DNA of 10,388 nucleotides from contig DBWG01000002.1 of the NCBI GenBank assembly GCA_002308635.1, forward strand, positions 9,282 through 19,669, given 5' to 3'. Every line of letters starts with the position of its first letter. The first letter of the stretch is position 1. Position numbers and translations under genes: made by a program. The stretch comes from Ruminococcaceae bacterium UBA1244. Lineage in GTDB: Bacteria > Bacillota > Clostridia > Oscillospirales > Acutalibacteraceae. The notes beneath the pieces are model-generated. The model did no database searches and had not been told where the DNA came from. It was given only the letters and a program-made list of their open reading frames with translations. Shown here in pieces: positions 6,491-10,388 of this stretch.

Positions 6491-7403
6491 CACAAACCAC
6501 CTCAGCTTCAATTCTTGTTTTTTCGCCCGACGTACCGAAGTTATAAATCATCTCCTTTATGCGGTATTTTTTCCTGTCGCCTTCAATTTTCAGTCCGCAT
6601 CCCGCAGAACACAAAAAACAGCCCCGGCATTCAAGGACAAGTCTTTCATAAGCTCTGCACGAGCTTTCAGTTATTTTCCTTGCATCATTCACAGTCCGGC
6701 CACTCCTGTCCGCAAGATCGACATATCTTCTTCTTTTTACTCCGAGCATTACGGCTTTTTTGTTTTCTATCGGCATATCGAAACCGCCGGAAATATTCGT
6801 CCTCGCAATTATTTTTGAAACAAGCACACTGTTTCTCAGCTCACGTATTTGTGAAATTACGCAGTCACGGCTCAGATACAGCACCTCGTCACTTTCTTCA
6901 CCGGAAATGTCAATGACCCCGTATTTATCCACCTTCGGTCTCACACCGGACATGAACCTGCAAAGCGCTTCAAGCACCGACCATTCGCTCATACCCTTTG
7001 AAACCGTGAGCTGACCGTTAAAAGCCCTGCCATCTCCTCTAAACCTGTCAAATCCCAGCGGCTCAAAGTGTCTTTTCATAAGAAGCTCCATTGACGGACA
7101 GCAATAAACCTGCGGACGAGCCTCATTATCAAGCAGAACTGCCGCAAGACTTCGTGCCGAAACACTGAGCAGCACACCGTTTTTATCCTTTCTGACAGAC
7201 TGTTCATCAACATAGCCGAAAAAAGCTCTTTCTCCTGCACTTCTTACCTCAACAGAGGAAAGCACAGGAACATCTCCCTTTACCGCAAATGATACGCTCA
7301 GTCTGTCGGCAGGCGCATTATATGAAGAAGCTATCGTCACCCTGACCGGACGCTTAAATACCGTGACCTTGCCGTTCACATCCCTTATTATGTACTTCAG
7401 CAC
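6477..7403 (-). CDS. Phage tail hub, late control D / XkdQ-like
   Basis: The product has 308 residues. It belongs by pattern to the gp27/gpD hub group that joins the tail tube to the spike: an N-terminal beta domain that includes an FFGYVDEQSV strand, a central segment with a QLTVSKGMSEWSVLEALCRF helix (about 131-150), and a C-terminal beta domain beginning IRELRNSVLVSKIIAR. The start is GTG at 7403, with GAGGTGG about six bases upstream; it overlaps the stop of the LysM gene by seven bases. Unusual for this family, the protein has about ten cysteines, including a C-x2-C-x2-C-x3-C array at C259, C262, C265 and C269. Function is inferred from family and from position directly before the spike. 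Confidence 0.75.
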   Translation of the reverse strand: MLKYIIRDVNGKVTVFKRPVRVTIASSYNAPADRLSVSFAVKGDVPVLSSVEVRSAGERAFFGYVDEQSVRKDKNGVLLSVSARSLAAVLLDNEARPQVYCCPSMELLMKRHFEPLGFDRFRGDGRAFNGQLTVSKGMSEWSVLEALCRFMSGVRPKVDKYGVIDISGEESDEVLYLSRDCVISQIRELRNSVLVSKIIARTNISGGFDMPIENKKAVMLGVKRRRYVDLADRSGRTVNDARKITESSCRAYERLVLECRGCFLCSAGCGLKIEGDRKKYRIKEMIYNFGTSGEKTRIEAEVVCDEDI

Positions 7404-7918
7404 AAAGCCACCTCTTTTCCTGCGCTCACAGGCACATCCGGTCTTGTCACATCGGGATTAAGCTCCATAAGTGTTTCTATGTCCGTTCCGCTGCCGTAAG
7501 AATAGTCCCACATTGTCTTAATTCCGTCAGAAATACATCTCCGGAACTTTTTCACCGTCCTGTTTTCATAGCTCTCAACAAATACAAAGCTGTATTTAAT
7601 AACGCCCTCAATATCGTCAGCCCTGAATTCAAGCTCCTTAAAGATGGCAAATATCGGTTCCTGCGACGGGATATAAAGAATACCCGTGCCGCCCTTTTCA
7701 AATATTTTTTTCAGCTTCCCGAACTGTTCTTCACAGTCATCACCAAAGAATTCTCCTTCGCCGGTTATGACCCTGCCGCCGATACCCATATCACAGACAA
7801 TATCGTTTTCATTCGGAACCTTCTGCACGGCAGCGGTCCTTTTGTGTGATATTTTTATCATACCGGGATTCACCGGAAAAACAAAATCCCCGAAGCTCAT
7901 TTTTCCGTTACAATTCAT
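7397..7918 (-). CDS. Phage baseplate protein with DNA-circularisation-like N domain and LysM-like C domain (XkdP-like)
   Basis: The product has 173 residues. The N-terminal ~120 residues show FPVNPGMIKI, RVITGEGEFFG and GGTGILYIP, a pattern shared with DNA-circularisation N-terminal (Mu-type gpN) baseplate proteins. The last ~40 residues (MWDYSYGSGTDIETLMELNP and on) look like a LysM module, as in XkdP. ATG at 7918 is chosen because GGAGGAGG lies six bases upstream; more distal in-frame starts run back into the preceding small gene without a ribosome site. In PBSX-type operons this gene follows the tape measure. Here it directly follows a 51-codon gene and overlaps its end by 11 bases. Confidence 0.7.
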   Translation of the reverse strand: MNCNGKMSFGDFVFPVNPGMIKISHKRTAAVQKVPNENDIVCDMGIGGRVITGEGEFFGDDCEEQFGKLKKIFEKGGTGILYIPSQEPIFAIFKELEFRADDIEGVIKYSFVFVESYENRTVKKFRRCISDGIKTMWDYSYGSGTDIETLMELNPDVTRPDVPVSAGKEVALC

Positions 7919-8063
7919 CCGCTTCCTCCTCCGCATCAAGTATCCGCTCATACCTGAGACCGTCATTTCTGATAATGTCCGAAAGCCTTATCATCTCGTC
8001 CGTTCCGTCCGCATAGACCTCCGCCGGAAATCCTCTGATATCCGCATTTTCGTCTTCTTTCAT
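7908..8063 (-). CDS. Small conserved-position hypothetical protein (51 aa) between tube-like and LysM genes
   Basis: A 51-codon frame runs from ATG at 8063 to TAA at 7908-7910. GGAGG lies about seven bases upstream of the ATG. The start overlaps the preceding stop as ATGA, and the end overlaps the next gene's start by 11 bases, so it is fully embedded in the coupled operon. The product is very acidic (MKEDENAD..., ending AEEEADEL) with a helical C-terminal half (LSDIIRNDGLRYERILDA). I recognise no family. In PBSX-like clusters this slot holds the tail assembly chaperone and then the tape measure, so it may be a remnant or functional stand-in for the chaperone. That is inference from position only. 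Confidence 0.7.
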   Translation of the reverse strand: MKEDENADIRGFPAEVYADGTDEMIRLSDIIRNDGLRYERILDAEEEADEL

Positions 8064-8443
8064 ACAATTTCCTCCGTTCTCATTCTCAGAGCCGAGATGC
8101 TGATGTGTTCCCTGAAACGCTCCTTGTCAGCAGCGGCCTTAAAGTCGTCCCACAAACAGCCCTCAAGAGTAACTTCAATATTCCCGAACACGACCTTAAC
8201 GGTAAACTGATCCAGATCAAAAAAATTGCAGTTCTCAAAAGGCGCTTCAAAGCGTATCCCGACAAGGTTAAGCTTATATTCTCTCTTTCCCTCTATCAGC
8301 GCCAGATCGTTGCTGCAAAAGCAGCTTCTCACTCTGTGAAGCTCCGTCTTTTTTCTCAGCTCGGCACTCTCCGCCTGCAAAAGCCTTCTGCCGTTTATTG
8401 TTATAGATACGTCCCTTCCGCAAAGCGTTCTGAAATCATCCAA
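8060..8443 (-). CDS. Probable phage tail tube-like protein
   Basis: The product has 127 residues. The N-terminal GRDVSITINGRRLLQAESAE segment (residues 9-28) resembles the opening beta hairpin of XkdM-type tail tubes, and the rest is beta-rich with little helix. Position supports this: it follows the tail terminator-like gene and precedes the baseplate genes. The start is TTG at 8443, with AGGAGGG about six bases upstream and no nearby ATG. A TTG start is unexpected for a tube subunit, normally needed in many copies. Alternative: a baseplate or tube-initiator protein of the same fold. The stop overlaps the next gene's start by four bases. Confidence 0.5.
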   Translation of the reverse strand: MDDFRTLCGRDVSITINGRRLLQAESAELRKKTELHRVRSCFCSNDLALIEGKREYKLNLVGIRFEAPFENCNFFDLDQFTVKVVFGNIEVTLEGCLWDDFKAAADKERFREHISISALRMRTEEIV

Positions 8444-8454
8444 ACTATTCCCTC

Positions 8455-8862
8455 CTAAACAAGCCGCAAAAGCTCTCTCAGCGAAAACCTCATTACTACT
8501 TTATATGCAAAATTCGCCCTGTCGTACATACATTTCTCAACACAGACGGACGTTATCATTTTTGTTTCGTCAAGGTCAAGCAGCGCCCTGCAAACATCCT
8601 TTGCCTTTTCCTCACAGAACGCTCCGCCGTATTTTTCATCGCAGAGAACACTCACCGCCATCTTTTCTCCGCCGAACACACCTTCGTCATATCCCAAAAG
8701 ATAGTTCAGCTTGTCAGAAGTTTCTCTTTCAAAGCACACAATGGGTCTTTTTATCGGGAACGGTATTTCACGTCCCGCATCAGCCCTGACAAGATCAAAT
8801 CCGTCCATGTCTTCAACAAGTCCAAGCCTTTCCATCATCTCAGAAATAAAATCCTCGTCCAC
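8455..8862 (-). CDS. Probable phage tail terminator / tail completion protein (XkdJ-like)
   Basis: The product has 135 residues, with an N-terminal helix (EDFISEMMERLGLV), a central alpha/beta part, and an ending of alternating strand and helix (YKVVMRFSLRELLRL). Size, predicted alpha/beta make-up and order after the stopper fit a tail terminator or tail completion protein, which caps the tube and joins it to the head. There are seven cysteines, high for a protein of this size. The start is GTG at 8862, with GAGGAGG six bases upstream, one base after the previous stop. The assignment relies more on synteny with PBSX/skin than on residue motifs. Confidence 0.45.
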   Translation of the reverse strand: MDEDFISEMMERLGLVEDMDGFDLVRADAGREIPFPIKRPIVCFERETSDKLNYLLGYDEGVFGGEKMAVSVLCDEKYGGAFCEEKAKDVCRALLDLDETKMITSVCVEKCMYDRANFAYKVVMRFSLRELLRLV

Positions 8863-8863
8863 C

Positions 8864-9187
8864 TTATTCCTCCTCAGTCATTTTTCTCAGGATCGCTTTT
8901 ATATACCCTCCGAGTCTGCACGAATACTCATCCTTCCACACGAGCATATAGCGGTTCTTGCCGTCGCTTACCGCACTTCCATATTCTGCTCCGTCCAGAA
9001 GCTCTCTTCCGCAGAACATGAGATACCTGTTGATCTCCGTTCTGCCTTCGCTTTTGGTTTCGTTTCCGCCCCAGAGATCATGCGAATATCTTAACGGATA
9101 AATAACCGCATATCCTTCTCTTGCATCCGGCCCATTTTCGACAAACACCCTGTACCCTATCTTTCTGAAAGAACTTTCAAATGCCAT
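8864..9187 (-). CDS. Probable phage head-tail stopper / head closure protein (YqbH-like)
   Basis: The product has 107 residues. The first part carries an AVIYPLRYSHDLWGGNE segment, then RYLMFCGRELLDGAEYGSAV and RYMLVWKDEY, a beta-strand series that resembles small head-closure proteins in Firmicute prophages. Such proteins plug the portal channel and receive the tail. ATG at 9187-9185 overlaps the TAA of the connector gene as TAATG, a typical coupling arrangement. Position directly after the connector supports the call. No catalytic motif is present. Alternative: another small neck protein. Confidence 0.5.
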   Translation of the reverse strand: MAFESSFRKIGYRVFVENGPDAREGYAVIYPLRYSHDLWGGNETKSEGRTEINRYLMFCGRELLDGAEYGSAVSDGKNRYMLVWKDEYSCRLGGYIKAILRKMTEEE

Positions 9188-9549
9188 TATTTTTCCGTCC
9201 TTTCAAAAACAAAATCACCGTCGGCATCCATTCCCAATCCGGCAAGGGCTTCTTTATACAGCCGTTCCGCATAGGCAAGTCTGTTCTCACTGTTTTTTTC
9301 GGTTATCTCTCCGATCCTTATTTCCTTCGTACCGCCTTCTGTCATAGACCAAAGGATAAAGCGGTAATAAGAAAGAGCTGCGGCGGCAAACTCAGCCTTG
9401 CCGCCGTATTCTCTTCCGGTGTCCATACACAAACGCCTGATGTGTTCAGCAGAGACCTCACACAAAAAGCGGTACGGACAGACCTCTTCCTCCGAAAGTC
9501 CGGACAGTCCGGCGAATATCTCAACGACTTTTTCAATATCCACCGTCAT
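9187..9549 (-). CDS. Probable phage head-tail connector protein (YqbG/gp6-like)
   Basis: The product has 120 residues, mostly helical: an N-terminal helix (VDIEKVVEIFAGLSGLSEEE), then AEHIRRLCMDTG, KAEFAAAALSYYRFILW and a final ENRLAYAERLYKEAL helix. This matches the all-helical connector that sits under the portal and is normally encoded right after the major capsid gene, as here. The start is ATG at 9549 or GTG at 9543. GGGAGG is very close to the ATG but well spaced (about seven bases) for the GTG, so the shorter form may be the real one. The gap to the capsid gene is eight bases. Confidence 0.55.
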   Translation of the reverse strand: MTVDIEKVVEIFAGLSGLSEEEVCPYRFLCEVSAEHIRRLCMDTGREYGGKAEFAAAALSYYRFILWSMTEGGTKEIRIGEITEKNSENRLAYAERLYKEALAGLGMDADGDFVFERTEK

Positions 9550-9557
9550 ACCTCCCG

Positions 9558-10388
9558 TCAGGCAAGTATTTTTGAAGCGTCCTTATAGATCTTCGCAAAT
9601 CCTGCAATACAGCTTATGGAAGCTCTTTCAAGCTGTCTGTCGATAAGCTTGTCCGCATCGGTGATGATACCCCCGGACTGCACCATTTCAAGAGCGCAGT
9701 TCCTGTCAAGTCCGATGATCTTTCCGGATACCATAGACGGTATATGCAGGAGATTTGCACCAAGAGGAGTTATCATCTTGCCTGTACCCTGAAAAGCAAG
9801 ACCTGCCTGAGAATCCTTCATCTCAGTAAGAGCAAGCAGCTTCTGCATCATATCAGTAGGCGCAAGCATCGTATTAAGCTCATAGGGAGTGAGTCCTGCC
9901 CAGAGATCAATAAGATCGGCGTATGTAAGGGTATTTGCGGTAGTCAGTGCAACAGTTGAAGCGGCATTGTTGTTGCCGTCGCCGTTGATGATGACATCCA
10001 CAGCATCCTTGAGCTGTTCTCTTGCGATATTCGCACCGATCTGTCTGAGAGTTACGGTAAAGAGATCAAGACGATGATACTTTACCGCCTCATAGGAAGC
10101 CGCAAGCAATCTGCCTCGCTTAGTCAGCTTTACAAGATTATCGCTTGTTCTGATATTTGTCACAGGAAGCGACGCACCTTCCGCAACAGGAGCGGGCGCA
10201 CTTTCGCTTGTGATCGGGTCAGCGGAAACCGAACGGTAGTCAAGTCCGTTAATGACTGTTTTTGCCGCAACGATATCTTTCAGATGGTCAGCGCTTTCCA
10301 TACCTTTTTTAACGGCTCTTGCAACATACTCAGGGAAGAGCGCCGCAGAATTGGAATTCTCAAAAAACTTCTGAACGCTGTCTGAATG
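9558..10388 (-). CDS. Phage major capsid protein (HK97-fold type), N terminus outside window
   Basis: The frame is open from the window edge (10388) to the TGA at 9558-9560, giving 276 visible residues; the true start lies beyond the window. Visible: FFENSNSAALFPEYVARAV, DHLKDIVAAKTVINGLDYRS, an acidic loop with INGDGNNNA, TLTYADLIDLWAGL, and a C-terminal domain with LDRNCALEMV. The order of an N-arm, spine helix, peripheral domain and axial domain is that of HK97-type shell proteins in Firmicute prophages (XkdG-like). An internal ATG at 10299-10301 is not the start, because the conserved capsid sequence continues upstream of it. The frame shows no damage, which argues against simple decay of the locus. 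Confidence 0.85.
   Translation of the reverse strand, partial: HSDSVQKFFENSNSAALFPEYVARAVKKGMESADHLKDIVAAKTVINGLDYRSVSADPITSESAPAPVAEGASLPVTNIRTSDNLVKLTKRGRLLAASYEAVKYHRLDLFTVTLRQIGANIAREQLKDAVDVIINGDGNNNAASTVALTTANTLTYADLIDLWAGLTPYELNTMLAPTDMMQKLLALTEMKDSQAGLAFQGTGKMITPLGANLLHIPSMVSGKIIGLDRNCALEMVQSGGIITDADKLIDRQLERASISCIAGFAKIYKDASKILA

Noticed and set aside
6251..6916. A 221-codon plus-strand frame opposite the spike and hub genes.
   Set aside because: Composition is a mirror of the minus-strand genes (Ser/Arg/Phe/His rich), it crosses two coupled genes, and no promoter or ribosome site supports it.
4249..10388. Interpretation as an intact type VI or extracellular contractile injection system.
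   Set aside because: A capsid protein, connector and stopper are present and no sheath or ATPase (ClpV or AAA+) is seen in the window, so a headless injection machine is not supported.
1..10388. tRNA/rRNA genes, CRISPR arrays, insertion sequences, toxin-antitoxin or integrase genes.
   Set aside because: None seen on either strand; no regularly spaced repeats and no transposase or recombinase motifs.

Overview
The window looks like a chromosomal segment from an anaerobic Firmicute, most likely a Ruminococcus-type member of the Oscillospiraceae/Clostridia. This rests on protein flavour, moderate GC, strong AGGAGG-type ribosome sites, frequent GTG/TTG starts and synteny with Firmicute prophages. 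It is an inference, not a database result.

Left half, plus strand, housekeeping. Bases 1-810 hold the 3' part of an Lgt-family (prolipoprotein diacylglyceryl transferase) gene followed by an intrinsic terminator. A class I SAM-dependent methyltransferase follows (919-1710), with its own extended -10 promoter and a TTG start. Next is an ilvBN operon: acetolactate synthase large subunit (1919-3592) and regulatory subunit (3598-4098). A promoter at 1747-1775 and a structured leader with a terminator and competing hairpins suggest that ilvBN is controlled by transcription attenuation.

Junction, 4099-4248. The 3' region of ilvN contains three consecutive small hairpins (4124-4186), which look like a REP-type dispersed element. 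They are followed by a long-stem bidirectional terminator (4194-4249) that serves both ilvBN and the convergent phage operon.

Right half, minus strand, 10388 down to 4249. This is one tightly packed operon of phage structural genes: major capsid protein (cut by the window edge), head-tail connector, stopper, tail terminator-like protein, tail tube-like protein, a 51-codon small gene, a DNA-circularisation/LysM baseplate protein, a late-control-D-like hub, a gpV-like spike, a gp25/DUF2634 wedge, baseplate J, and a YmfQ/DUF2313 protein. Genes overlap or are separated by about 11 bp or less, except possibly before the last one. Order follows the PBSX/skin (xkd/yqb) plan. However, no gene is large enough to be a sheath or a tape measure, and no fibre, holin or lysin follows the last gene before the shared terminator. 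The cluster therefore appears to encode a capsid plus a contractile-type baseplate with little or no tail between them. That fits a degraded prophage, a domesticated gene-transfer-agent-like particle, or a variant whose missing parts lie upstream of the window. This is the most interesting item here.
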